Positions 1 to 11,190 of a stretch of 64,000 bases of DNA are shown in pieces. Each line of letters opens with the position of its first letter. Positions within the stretch are counted from its first letter, which is position 1. The notes beneath the pieces are model-generated. The model was not told where the DNA came from. It was given only the letters and a program-made list of their open reading frames with translations, and searched no databases. Origin of the DNA: Ectocarpus siliculosus (lineage: Eukaryota; Sar; Phaeophyceae; Ectocarpales; Ectocarpaceae); contig FN649728.1 in the NCBI GenBank assembly GCA_000310025.1, forward strand, positions 1 to 64,000. The letters run 5' to 3'. Both the position numbers and the translations under genes were made by a program.

Positions 1-1300
1 AATCCACGTAACCCTTGCTCTAGAGTACCGCAGCCCGCAGCCGCGGTACCGTCCGTAGCATAGGAGCGAGGGAGAGCGAGAGCTTGGGGAGAGTGGTCAC
101 GATGAGCACAGTCTCCGTGGGGATTCCTATCAACAACCCCCTTCGACAAGACGGCTTGGCTAAAATGAGTCTGCCGAGAGCGAGCGGATGGCATGGAGTT
201 TGTTTGCCGCTGCGGACACAACTTGGGCGACGGTTCAGGAGTCGACGAGGGCACCGCCTTGCAGCATGAGGCTTGGCACAAGCACGAAGAGTGAGTGTAG
301 AGGAATGAGGACCATTTTGTGAGATTGCCTTGGTTGCATTTATAAATGGCCTGCCTCGCAGCAGCAGCAGCAGCAGCAGCAATAGCAAGAACAACACACA
401 CAACGACCCACACCAAGGTTGGACGCAACCAAGAGTGCGTGAATGCGGAGCCCTCGCGATGCAACTGCCGTCGTGTTGTTCACACCAAACGTGGTTGTAC
501 TGTGTAGCTGGCAGCGGCGTCTGCGTGTGTGTTGTGCTGCTTCCCATGTAACTGGAAGCAGCAGTAGCGGGAGCCTCCACAGCAGAGGCAGAAGCCGCAG
601 CGGTAGCTGAGCAGCATGACAACTTGTGACAACGTTTGAGAGAAAAAATGCGCGAAATGCAGACCGGCACCACCCACAAGGCTGTGTGCCACGGGGATAT
701 TCGTGCCTCTGCAGAAGAACTGGCCTTTACATTGGTGTCCCCTGCCCTTGCCTGCCACTTTCCGCACGCCCATCGCATGCGAGCAGATCGCGTTCGCCTA
801 TTGCGAAAATCGCTCAGAAGAATAGCAGTGGCAACTGAGTTTGCACCACGTGCCAGCACTAATTCGGCTCCGGTGAAGGGCTGGCCCAGTTTCATGTGAA
901 CCAGCACGAGAGGTCGACCGCACACATGTGAGGGCGATGGAGGTCGGTGTCCGCAGTTGCATTCTCGAGTAATTTGGACTGCTCACTTGTGCTTACCAAC
1001 ATTTCAAAACCTCGCAAGACCCGTTACTTTGTCTATCCTCGCCGCACGCATGTCGCGCAAAGTATCAATGCGTGCATGCAGCTTTGTCGATGTGTGCGAA
1101 TGCGTCGCCTACTACGAAACTTGACACAGTATGTACAGTAGAACGATTAGATAATTATTCCGTCTCTCAACGGGGGATCAATCAATATTTATTCACATCG
1201 GCAGGCGTGGTGCTGAAGCTAAGCGTCAGAGGAATACAATGCTGAGGTTTTTTAAACCGACGATCACTCTACGGGCGGCGGGAAGGGGTCGAGGGACGTG
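1..1300. other. No supported gene
   Basis: Frames are open on both strands here, including a long minus-strand one, but their composition is low in protein character. The minus frame runs through a Leu stretch that is only the complement of the CAG run at about 360-384. I see no splice-consistent exon chain and no recognisable motif. Confidence 0.5.
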
Positions 1301-2510
1301 ATGGATAGCAGCGGTGGCGCAAGCAGTGACGTTGAGGTGGTTACGACGGGAGTTGCAGGCGGGCGTGAGGGCGGAGCAGGCGCGGGTAGCGACGCTGAGG
1401 TGGTTGCGACGGGAGTTGCAGGCGGGGGTGGAGGCGGAGCGGGCGCAAGCAGTGACGTTGAGGTGCTCTCGACGGGAGTTGCAGGCGGGCGTGAGGGCGG
1501 TACGGGCACGGGTAGCGACGGTGAGGTGGTTGCGACGGGAGTTGTGAACGGGTGTGAGGGTTGTGAGGGCGCGAGCAGCGAAATGGATGGAACGTTCTCC
1601 GACGCTGCACACGAGAGTGGTTCGACCGATATGGTGCGCGTCCAAAACCCCCTCCGCTGCGCGGGATTGCGTCCGAATGTTCGGGAGCCTCTTCTCCAAC
1701 ACTACCCAGCAGCTTTGCATGGTGTCGTCAAAAAGGGGCTGTCGTGGGAGGCTCGGATAGACCCGCATGGCGTGGCTCTTTACGCCGTGGAATCCGTCTC
1801 CCGCGGCATCCTGAGCCCAGGTTGTGCTGGAGCAGTGGAAGAACCAGGAGGCACGTGCGAGCCGTGTGTTGACATCAAGGGTAGTAAGGTTTACAGAGGT
1901 GAGACCACGTAGCGAAAAAAACGCAAAACAGGAAGGCACAACTAGGAAGAATGCAAAACAATTTAACTGTCGCACCCTCATTCCACCACACATGTACTTT
2001 TTTTTGCTTGGATTGTTCCCTCTGCACCCCTTCCGTCTTGGAGCAGATCTGGTTCAACGATCATCGTTGGAGCCAGAAGACTCAAGGTTGAAGCACCTTG
2101 CTCTAGATTTGTTGACTCCTCACCAGCAACGAGGCAGGCTGACGCGGTGGAAGAAGAAGTTCGAAGTGCAGAAACTGTACACTTTGAACCAACTCAGGAA
2201 GTGCGCGGCTTTGCATGGTCGTGTTGCACTCGCGAAGAGTATCTTCATTTACATGGCAGACAATGACGTGAATGGCATTCGAAGGTTGATGGCTCAAGCG
2301 CGGCGAGACGGCTTGTCGCTGAATGGTATCATGCATAGGTTAGAGCAGGCGGTGAATGGCAAGTATAGTGCCGAAGGGTTCAGCCAGGATGAATTTGGCT
2401 CGGCAATATTGGAGGGGCTTCGGGGAGAGAATAATAAGTACCATCCAAGACAAGTTGCTATTATTTGTGGATGGGTGTTGCACGTGGCGAAGGTGATTCC
2501 ACCGCCGTAG
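1301..2510 (+). CDS. Two-exon protein with four N-terminal repeats, possibly transposon-associated
   Basis: Exons 1301-1898 and 2047-2510 join in phase (AG|GTGAGA donor, GCAG acceptor; G+AT gives Asp) to an open 353-residue product. Residues 8-91 are four 21-residue Gly/Ala/Val-rich repeats with the core EVVATGVAGG. A segment with Cys pairs follows (CAGAVEEPGGTCEPC), then a basic helical region (RLTRWKKKFEVQKL) and an alpha-helical tail (GIMHRLEQAVNGKYSAEGFS). From memory, the Cys-pair segment plus the helix-rich tail with a 'DG-Y-x-GYS'-like motif resembles proteins that accompany large transposable elements in fungi and other stramenopiles. I cannot name the family. The long minus-strand frame over the repeats is a shadow. 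The start is the first ATG before the repeats and is not independently supported. Confidence 0.7.
1322..1573 (+). repeat. Four 63-bp coding tandem repeats
   Basis: Units 1322-1384, 1385-1447, 1448-1510 and 1511-1573 each encode 21 residues beginning SSD or GSD and ending in Gly/Ala. The fourth is the most diverged, with Arg/Gly replaced by Cys. Units 1 and 3 resemble each other more than their neighbours, as do 2 and 4. This suggests duplication of a two-unit block. Confidence 0.85.
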
Positions 2511-4210
2511 GCTCGTCGACAGCCCCTCTTCGGTATGTGGCCGGCTTGAGTAAGCTTGGAATGATGACGTTTCGACGCATGGGTATGTGTCATTTGGTTG
2601 TGTCCTTTCGCCACATTCGACCGAGGTCAAATGCCGTGAACTTGTCGCAGAGGCTTGGAGAAGCTCTAAGTTATACTTGAAGTTGAGGGGTTGTCCCCAA
2701 GCACTACTGCTGTACTTCAAGACTTGAAAACCAAATAAGAAGTGTCCCCAGCCCATCACAGCTTATTTCAGTACATGAAGTAGCAATCTACACCTTCCTA
2801 GTAACAAGGTCCTGCTTGCACATCGTGCCGTAAACACCACCACACGCAAGCACACGCAATGGAGAAATGAAAGCCAAAAGAAAGCCTGTACGAAAAAAAA
2901 AACTTTTTTCGCACCCCTACCGGGGGGGGGGAGGGGTAGGGTTAGGTGTCGGAAAAAAAAAATTGTGCGCCCTTGCCACACGATAAAGATTTTTTTGCCC
3001 ATAAAAACGGTACAGTACTCAAATGTTCGTCTGGCAGATATTCGCGCGCCAAATGTTTAACAACATTTGAAGATTTTTTTCAAAGATTTGGCGACCATAA
3101 ACATGGGTTAAGGAATAATAAAAACACACACAGAAAGACTACCCATTCGAGATATACCCACAGTCGAACGGGATGTGGTGGAGTCTTTTCAGTGAGTGGA
3201 GGGAAACCGGCTGGGTACTGGACTTATTTCGAGTCTTTTTAAGTCTATGCACTGATGATTTATACCAGTGATGCCAGCTGGTGCTAAGTACAAAAACATC
3301 TGTATAGGTAACTTATATTTTACAATACATCCCCTGTAGTTCTCTACTGGGTCAACGGCAAAATATCGTGGAGAAACCCTCCGTTGTGCCGTGTATTGTA
3401 AATTGTAACCTTCACAGGGGACACGGCGCAGTGTCTATTGACAGCTTGCTGGTTTATTAGACATATTAGGAATAACGTTGTAAAATTCATGGAAGGTGGA
3501 ACAAAATCTACAGCAGTACATCATCAGTCCTACATCACTCGTTTTTCAAATCTACAGATTTTTTAATTTCACGGACAGCAGGTGTTTCCCGCCGTTTTTT
3601 TAAATTTACAAATCGTTTTTGATCCTTTGGGGTATCGTATCAGGGATGTTTATACAGCAGTAGATGAGAATGGTATACCTGGTGCATGGTAGGTAGGGCA
3701 TACCATTCAGGTTGTATCATGTTAGCTTGTTTCTTGTTATGTTGGGTGTTGGTAAACATCATCAGTAGAGCATGGAAAGTTTCCAAATGATATACATCTA
3801 AATGTGGTGGTTGTTGTCAACTTCCCTGGTGTTCCTCAAAGCGGTTTGGCGAGATATCTTGTCGCAACCATGTCGTAATCACGTCGTAGAGCATCCGTCA
3901 TGAAGGTCAGCAGCAGCAGCGAGTAGCAGTTGGTCTCTCCGTGTGGAGCAGTGGTGTGGACATGTTACGGAGTAGCGAAGAATACAACACGTAGAAATTA
4001 CCCACCTGGATGTACAGCGATCAGCAGCGAAGACCATGTGTGTCAGCCACGAGGTCAATATGGGAGAGCACCTTAGCACGAAACCCGATACAGCCGTCCC
4101 GCTTGCCTCAAGTCCTATCGGAGGGGCTATATATGTGGTACCACGGCAGGGATCCGAATGCCGGCTGCTCCGAACACAATGGGAGGCTTGCGGTAGGGAT
4201 CAAACTGGGT
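2511..4210. other. AT-rich spacer, no supported gene
   Basis: Homopolymer-rich, AT-rich DNA with a poly-G tract near 2922-2940 and only short chance frames. A 98-residue frame at 2949-3242 covers a dispersed repeat copy and is not convincing. Apart from that repeat I see no gene. Confidence 0.5.
3108..3174 (+). repeat. Dispersed repeat, copy 1 of 3
   Basis: Begins TTAAGGAATAATAAAAACAC and ends GTCGAACGGGAT. A second copy lies inverted at 45052-45129. A truncated third copy (AATTAAGGAATAATAAAAA) is near 60928-60946. Copy 2 carries two short extra stretches that copy 1 lacks, one of which creates ACAGCAGT. Confidence 0.8.
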
Positions 4211-4282
4211 CTTACGCCGGGATTCGAACCCCTGACCTGACCTCTAGAAGGTTTCAGGGCTACCAACTAGACAACCGGGGCG
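4211..4282 (-). repeat. tRNA-derived SINE-like head, copy 1
   Basis: On the minus strand it has an A-box-like TGTCTAGTTGG and a B-box GGTTCGAATCC in tRNA spacing. The acceptor stem does not pair fully, so this is not a working tRNA. A second copy at 43298-43359 shares the 3' part, including CCGGCGTAAG. Confidence 0.65.
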
Positions 4283-4859
4283 ACCGGATCTATGACCCCA
4301 GTGCTTTTCGCCAAACATCGAACGACAGGAGCGTGTGGCGCGGCGTTGCGTCGGGTTCCATTACATGCGGCGCGGATCAAACAGCAGTACTCACATGCGA
4401 GACGGATCCATGGAGGCCTGCACCCAATCGTCGCGCGTGGTCCCGGGAGAGGGATGAAGTCGATGGTGGCAGATATGTAAAACAACAGCCAGAGCGCGGA
4501 GGGGCGTGTGTCCATGTGCGGCGCAATATCGATTTTTTTTTTGGTGGTGGATTTTTTTTCTGGAGCCGCCGAGCCGGCACAGAATGCGCCGCACGGCAAC
4601 ATACAGCTCCGTGGAACCGCCGCACAGCAAAATACTACCGTGAGGAGACAGGACGCACGGCAATAGAAACACGATGTCCGACTGAAGAGACTACTACTAC
4701 GGGCAGCAATTCTACCCAAGGCAGCATCTCGCTGTCGCCGGCCATGAAAACCCCGGTTATCTGGTCAAGTGGAAAGAAAAGAAGTTCACGTTCTTCGACA
4801 CGAGAGAGGATATGGTGGACTGGTTCCGGCGAGCCAGCTTGCCTTTCCACCAAACAGCC

Positions 4860-5820
4860 ATTCATGCCTCTTGAGGTGGTATACGAGGGCCAGCGGTGTG
4901 GGTTTTTCGCAGACATCGAGTGCTACACGCCGCCCATGATGTCTGTGGGTGACGTGGACAAACTGAAGGCAGACATCGTGCGCTACGTCAACACGGCATA
5001 CGATGCGAGGGGGCTTAACAGCAGTGAACTCTTGTGGAGCGAGAACCACCGGGGTGGTAAGGTATCCTTCCATGTCCTCGGGCGGGACGTTGTCTTCGAG
5101 GGCACACACGGTGTCTCGGACCTGGCACATGCGGCCATGAAGATGAACAGGGATGGCATCCCTCTAACGAAAGAGTACCCTCTCGTGCACTGGGCTTCTC
5201 GGGGTGCAAGAGGACCGGAAAGAAGCAAAACCTGTTCGACCTTAAAGTGTACACCAATAATCGTGATATGCGCTGCATCTACAGCTCCAAGACGGGGTCG
5301 GAGGACAGCTTCTTCTCACCGTGCGCGGGGTTTGAGAAGAGGGAGCTGGGGGAGTGGTGGATCGTTCGGGACGTGGGGAGCACGAAGCGTGTTCACAGCG
5401 AGCCGTGACCTGCCAAACTGGATCGGGAGCTCGCCACTACAACGGGACAAAGGATGAACGCCAAGACATTCAACAAGAAGGCGTTCAAGCGTGTCATGCA
5501 ATCCCCCCCACGGTACCCACTAAAGCCAATGACGCACAGGAGCGGCTGGCACAAAAGCTCGAAAAATACTTTCAGGAGAAGCAGAATGATGGGACCATCA
5601 GGGTGCGGTTCTACGGAGAGTATCACAGGGAGGGGTACGCGCCGGCCGCCTCCTATCGCCTGGACAGGACGAACAGGTACTGCCATTCATGTTCGGGGAC
5701 GCACACGTCTAATGAGGGAGGTAAGCTTTTCGCTGGGGCGTGTACCATTGTGGGCGTACGCGGCAGACCTGTCGCGCGCTCCAAGTGTCCCATTTTTCTC
5801 CATTCTGCTTTTTTGAAATA
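4860..5820 (+). pseudogene. AEP (PrimPol/UL52-like) primase part of the fossil module
   Basis: Archaeo-eukaryotic primase signatures can be read in order. A DxE motif in FFADIECYT at about 4905-4930 would bind metal. An SxH motif in KVSFHVLG lies near 5060-5078. A segment with the third-motif pattern (YTNNRDMRC) lies near 5250-5275. A Cys pair in YCHSCSGTHTSN, near 5680-5715, resembles the zinc region that follows this domain in related proteins. The helicase part lies directly downstream, in the fused or adjacent layout known for primase/UL9-type proteins. Limits are approximate and the part does not look whole. Confidence 0.6.
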
Positions 5821-5879
5821 ATAAGAGAGAAGGAAGATTTTTGGTACAGCTACCATTTTTCAACCTGCATGCCCGCCGG

Positions 5880-8229
5880 TGGTTTTTGTTTTCGTGTGTG
5901 AATCAGGTATCCTGGATATTGGGGAAGACCGTTTCATATACCATTGCTTTTCGGATCGGTCAGTCAACGTGCACTTTACACTAGCATCCGAAGCGCCCCA
6001 TCTCTTCATCGGCCGCGTCCCGGACTTCAGTGCCGTCTTGGCACGCTGCATCGACATCCTCGCCGGTATGTGCACCGGGAAGACGTGCGGGACGGAGCGC
6101 TTTTTCGACGTTCATCCCGACGCGACGATCCTCATCATCTGCCCTCGCAAAAGCATGTGCTTTGCCATGACTAGGCGCCTCGAGAAGCTCGGCTTCCAGC
6201 TCTACACGTCAACGATGGATGCAAGGCGCCTGGTGGTCGAGTACGAGAGCATCCACAAGCTTCAGAGGATCTACGACGTCATCTATATGGACGAGATCCG
6301 GAGCGTGCTGTCCACGGCCGTCTGCTACGCTACGAACCGCCTGAACGCCACGCGCCACCTGGACAGGCTGGGGAACTCTGTACCAAAGCGAAGCACACCA
6401 TTCTCACGGACGCCGACTCCAACTTGGACTGCGCCGTGGACCTGTTTCGCGACAGCTTGTTCCGGCCGGAGGATGTCAAGACCATACGTCTGCCCGAGCC
6501 GTTCATGGAGCGCAAGTTCAAGTTCATGAGCAAGCCCGCGACGTTCAAGAAAATGTGCCAAGATCTGCGCAATGGTCACCGCGTCGTCGCATGTGTTGCG
6601 TCTGCCAAGATGCTCAGGGGATGCATGAAACACCTGAAAACATTCATGGACGAGAGCCTGGTCACGGGATACTTTGCGGCGGCCGACAACAAGGACGAGC
6701 TGTTCGACGTCAACCAGTACTGGGGCAAGTACAAGTTCACCGGGTACACCTCGACCGTGACAGTTTCGCTGGACTTCGCCGAGCCCGTGTACCGGGTCTA
6801 CATCTTTCCCAACAAACACTCGTTCCGCCCGCGCGAGGGGTTGCAGGGGTCTGGTAGGTCGAGGGATGTCATTACGGGTGAAGTCATCTTGGCGATGGAT
6901 TCAAACTGTCGGTACATGCCCCTCGAGCGTGGCTACGACTTCAAGGCAGACTACGAGCGGGAGCTGAAGTTCCTCACCGACAGGCGCGCCGCCGTCACGT
7001 CGTTCAACAGCCTGACTGAGAGGGAGCGAGAGCAGGATGGTTCGTTCACGGAGGAGCTCACGGAGGAAGGGGCTACGTGCACGCCGACCCTGTACACCAA
7101 ACTATGGGCGGTCGACCGCGCCGAGCAAGCGCTCAAGCTGCGGGCCTGGTACCCCCATCTAATATGGATGCTCGAAAAGAAGGGCTACAAGGTCGAGTAC
7201 GCTGACGAGCTCGAGTACGCCGACGAGCTCGAGTCCGCAGGAGAAGAAGAAGAGACAGCGGAAGGAGAAGAACCCGACGAGGAAGCAGGGAGCGGGAGCG
7301 GGGATGGGGCCGACATCGTAAGGAAGGTGGCTGTTGCCGCAGACGCAATCGTCGCACAAGAAATCGAGGATATGGACGGCATCGACGCCACCGAGCTTGA
7401 CGATGAGTGGGAGGATGTCATGAACAAGAAGCACACGAGGGACATGCTGTTACACCAGGATAAACTCGCCCTCCGCAAGTACCAGGCGCAGAAACACTTC
7501 AAGGATGCGCTGACCGGCCAAGACGTGGCGTTCTTCGAGAAGCACAAGAAGGCCATCCTGTACCGTATCCTGGAGCGGGACGCGACGACAGCCGAGCTCT
7601 TTGCCAAGAACAAGGAGGAGGTGGAACGTGTTCGGCGCGTCGACATGGAGGACGTCGTCTCTCAGGACTACAATGTCAGGACAGCTCTACTAAAGCTAGT
7701 CAGGGATGCTGGATACGAAGGTTTCGGAGACGACACCACCGAAGTGTGCCTAAAGGAAGCAGGGGAATCTGCTGAAATCAAGCTCAGCATTGGTGCGGTG
7801 CAACAGCTCGTTGGCGGATCGACCAAGAAGAACACCACACTGGCAGGCGTGCTGAAGCCTTGGCTGCTAAAGTACATGGGCCTGAAGCTGCATACACGCC
7901 GGGATGGAAGGGGGGAGAAACGGCGCATGATGTACCGTGTGAAACCCTGCCCGGACATCGAGGAGTTTTCGCTGAGGAAGAACACCGTGTATGACCGCGT
8001 GATGGGGCGCAAGCAGGGCGCTAAATATGCACCGCCCGGTCAGGTAAACGAGGGGGGCGGGGCGGGAGCGGAAGCGTTTTGTGGGGATGGGGCTGGGACA
8101 GGAGCGGAATCGGGGGCTGGGGATGGGGCTGGAGCGGAAGCGGGGGCTGGAACGGGGAGTGGAGTGGAGGATCAGAATATGGACATTCGCCAGTTCATCT
8201 CCATTAAGCGCAAGGCTTCTAGCCAGTAG
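5880..8229 (+). pseudogene. UL9-like (herpes origin-binding type) superfamily 2 helicase part
   Basis: A Walker A-like AGMCTGKT lies near 6063-6087 and a Walker B-like YMDEIRSVLS near 6286-6315, spaced as in origin-binding-protein helicases. A long frame from about 6424 to 8229 carries the helicase C-terminal half. It is followed by a very acidic linker (7200-7310) and a domain of about 75 residues at 7670-7960 that recurs in the HNH protein. The tail is a Gly/Ala/Glu-rich repeat (8050-8170). Overall the part looks slightly damaged relative to the family. Confidence 0.6.
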
Positions 8230-8708
8230 ATGGAACGGACTGTGCCCCCCGAAGCGGAAGCATGAGGGTTTGAATGTATGTGTCTTGTCAGGGTAGACAG
8301 AGTCCCCCGCGAGGGAGGCGTCCGCTTCTGGAGGGGAATGGGGCAGCGGACAGCACAGGCGATAGACATGCCTGCCCGTGCGCAAAAAACGGAGAACAAA
8401 AAAGAGTATAAGACTTGTATATTATTCGTCAACGACATTCCCCGTCCCCAACCCAATATGCGCTCTCCACCTCGAAAAAACTTTCGTCCACCCCGCCTCG
8501 ATCAGAGCTTTTCGCAACAGCTCGCGCACAACCCGTGCTCCCATGTACCCTTTTTCTTGCGCTTGGGTGAGGCTACGTATCCGAGAGATAGAGCGCTCTG
8601 GAGATCTTTCCATTCTTGAGACCCCCTGAACTCCCCAACACATCGGTGACAGTGCTTCTGGGTGGTCGCATCTAACTCGGTTGTTCCTTCCGCAGAGTGT
8701 AGCCTGCC
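8230..8708. other. Spacer between convergent helicase and CoiA-like genes
   Basis: Short frames only. It separates the helicase 3' end from the 3' end of the minus-strand CoiA-like gene. No motif recognised. Confidence 0.5.
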
Positions 8709-9209
8709 CTACGCGCCGATCATCATGCCCGCGTCAACCTCCCACAGGTTTTCTACCCTCACACTATAAACTTTTTCCATGTCATACGCGCGGTGCATGG
8801 CACGAGACCGGGTTATCTCGACGGTTGCCTTGAGGTCCCCGTCTTCTCGGAGGACGGCAACGTCCCCTGGGTAGTGACCAACGTACCGAAACTCTAGCAA
8901 CGTTGTGCACCCCTCATACTGCTTCCCCAAGTCGTGGTCTCCTCTACTGCACGTCGACGTCAACTTAAGCCTGGTAATGAACTTGGCAATGATAAGTTGA
9001 GCGGCGACGGTTTTCAGGGACTCCCCCCCCCCGGGACAATCGTGGTCGTCACCCGACGCATGGGCAAAGTGACAACACTGGCTTGATCTTCCTTCAACTA
9101 GAACCAAAGGCATGGCACACTCGACGCGTCTGAACGGCCCATGCAGCTCTGCCATGGGGAGAATTTTAACTCCGTTCTTGTCGAGGGCGATGGGGACCCG
9201 TTGCGCCAT
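8709..9209 (-). CDS. CoiA-like nuclease, copy 1
   Basis: Open frame of 166 residues from the ATG at 9209 to a TAG at 8709; the frame stays open upstream but without an ATG. It contains CCHFAHASG and, about 20 residues on, GESLKTVAAQLIIAKFI. Together these match the CoiA nuclease pattern (H-F-x-H, then ES...H/A..AK). A Cys replaces the usual Arg before HFAH. Function would be DNA cleavage or processing by the PD-(D/E)xK-like fold. It faces away from the HNH gene and is a diverged paralogue of copy 2 at 11191-11598, sharing VPIALDKNG/VPVARDRNE, GPF..(E)C and YEGCTT blocks. Confidence 0.6.
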   Translation of the reverse strand: MAQRVPIALDKNGVKILPMAELHGPFRRVECAMPLVLVEGRSSQCCHFAHASGDDHDCPGGGESLKTVAAQLIIAKFITRLKLTSTCSRGDHDLGKQYEGCTTLLEFRYVGHYPGDVAVLREDGDLKATVEITRSRAMHRAYDMEKVYSVRVENLWEVDAGMMIGA

Positions 9210-9439
9210 TCTTTGAGTGGGTGGTGGTGTGTGAGTCGATGGGTTTGCCTCCACTTGCTGCCGAGAAATTAAACGATATAGATTGTCCAAACGGCGTACA
9301 GTAACAACCCGCCGCACGCCGCATTTTTTTTTGTACGGGGGTACGTGTCACCACAACTCCTGCATACCGTCCTGTGCAAATGTAAACGCTCGAATCTGGG
9401 TATGCTTCACGCCCCCACGCCGGTCATTCGTCAGCGAAA

Positions 9440-10180
9440 ATGATCGAGTTGTACACATTCTCTCTTGGTGCATGGAAGCCAATCCTTCTCGATGGCACCA
9501 CCATCCCCGTCAAACGAGAGTTCATTACCCCGAAAATGAGAGATGTCATGTTCGCCGAGCAAACCGGGGAGTGTAGCTACTGCAGGAAGGCTATTACGCA
9601 GTCGCCTGCTGATTTCGACTGTGACCACATCGTACCCGTTAAGCACGGTGGTCCCACGTGCAGGGCTAATCTACATCTGCTCTGCGTATCTTGGCACAGA
9701 ACAAAGTGTGCTCTAGAAATGTGCACAGGCACATCCACCCACGCCAGCGAATCTGTTCTCGTGAGGACCGATCCGGGGTTCCCCACCGTAAAACCGACCG
9801 ACTTCCCCGGACTCAAGCCGGGAATATACCCGCTGAATTACGGGGAACAGAAACCTCCGCGCCAATGCGCGATCAAGAAACTCTCCACCAAACGCCAGGA
9901 TACAACACCAGCGTCGGCCGAGAAGCGCAGTCTCTCTTTTGTTCCCGTGCTGGATGCATTCTTGAGGCACCTGGGGTTCACTGGAGTGGATGATACCACG
10001 TCCGAGATATGCCTGAAACACGTGGACACGGAACACGAGGAATATATCCGGCTACTCGAGAAACTTCGCAGGATCGACGGTGGTAATGTTCTGAAAAAAT
10101 CAATCAGCCTCAGTGGTATGCTTGGCCCGTGGCTCATGCACTACGCGGGCGTGACGTGGGTGAGGCGACAAACGGGTTAG
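9440..10180 (+). CDS. HNH endonuclease with a primase-helicase-type C-terminal domain
   Basis: A 246-residue frame from ATG 9440. The HNH nuclease is at residues 43-92: CSYCRKA, then DCDHIVPVKHGG with the metal-binding His, then ANLHLLC and a final W-H-R-T-K-C. After a linker, residues 175-243 (FLRHLGFTGVDDTTSEICL through MLGPWLMHYAGVTW) closely match the C-terminal domain of the UL9-like helicase (GYEGFGDDTTEVCL, LKPWLLKYMGL). This suggests both proteins bind the same target or partner. It probably nicks or cleaves DNA. It belongs to the fossil module, but this frame itself looks whole. Confidence 0.7.
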   Translation: MIELYTFSLGAWKPILLDGTTIPVKREFITPKMRDVMFAEQTGECSYCRKAITQSPADFDCDHIVPVKHGGPTCRANLHLLCVSWHRTKCALEMCTGTSTHASESVLVRTDPGFPTVKPTDFPGLKPGIYPLNYGEQKPPRQCAIKKLSTKRQDTTPASAEKRSLSFVPVLDAFLRHLGFTGVDDTTSEICLKHVDTEHEEYIRLLEKLRRIDGGNVLKKSISLSGMLGPWLMHYAGVTWVRRQTG

Positions 10181-10190
10181 GGGGGGGACC

Positions 10191-10899
10191 ATGCGCAGCG
10201 TGTACAGGCTTTACCCCCCCTTAAGCACCACAGATCTGTTGCGTGCGAGTGGCACCCTACGGGCGAGGAAGACAGAGTCGCTGCTAGCGGAAATGGCTAC
10301 AGACTCGGACACGTATGAAGACGGCATCAAAGGCCTGCTTCGGTGGAGGGGGGACGAGGTGACCAATCAGGATATAATTGCTGATGTTCAATCATATATC
10401 CGCACGCAAATGGGAGTGGTTGGCGACCAAAAACATTACGCCAACGTTCGGGTGAAGACAGCGTATGTGGTCACCGGTAAGCCGCGAGCTCGTGGGAACA
10501 ACACGGAACCAAAAGCGCAATGGAAAAAGATGCGGATTTCGGGTGCAGAGCGAGGGGTCGCGCTTCTGCATGAACCGCGGGAAGCATAATGAAAATAACT
10601 CTATCTACTTCGAAATGGAGCGAGATGTGTGTCACCAAAGGTGTTTCTGCGAAGACGACGTTGTCGGGGCGACTGGTATGACTTGCAAGGACTACAACAC
10701 CCGCGACCGCGGGGGCAGGGGCTTGTCGTGTGTTCTCTTCGAACTCTTTAACCCTGACCCCGGCGCATGGCTGTCGAGACATACACCTGCGATGCCAGTG
10801 ATTCAACAAGAAAAGAGGACGAAAACGACGGGTGTGCCTCAAATATCAGAGAAGACTCAACAAGCTGTTGAGACATGGAACAAGTTGTCTAAGCGTTAA
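10191..10899 (+). pseudogene. UL52-type zinc region following the HNH gene
   Basis: The stretch encodes a region with SRFCMNRGKH, then HQRCFCEDD and a further Cys. This is the Cys/His pattern of the zinc-binding end of UL52/AEP primases, which contacts template or nucleotide in that family. Its upstream end (near 10191-10225) resembles the sequence that follows the shared domain in the helicase protein. The HNH protein and this region may therefore derive from one primase-like ancestor. It belongs to the fossil module and does not look whole. Confidence 0.5.
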
Positions 10900-11190
10900 G
10901 GCTTGTCGGTCATTGTTTTTGCTGAGGCCTGTTAGAAAGGAACGTCATGAGCGACTAATAATTAGTCATCTAAACGGCACATTCGTCGGCAACTATATCT
11001 CGGGGGCACCGAGCGGGCCTTCGAAAAGAGCGAACAAGAGGCGCTGCTGGCTCAATGTTTCTGCTGAGGTTGAGTCTAGACCCCCCCATCCGACCGTATT
11101 TTTATTCATGTGGGGATATGTGCGGCGTTGTTTCGTTTTCGTCGTCGGCATGGCTAAATTCAACCGTCGAGACTTGGCACGTCATTTCAT

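Noticed and set aside
20-925. 301-residue minus-strand frame
   Set aside because: Low-complexity translation including poly-Leu from a CAG run; no motif and no splice support.
1226-1993. 255-residue minus-strand frame
   Set aside because: Antisense shadow of the 63-bp repeats in the + strand gene.
2922-2954. Telomere-like TAGGGTTAGG after a poly-G tract
   Set aside because: Only about one and a half units; no array.
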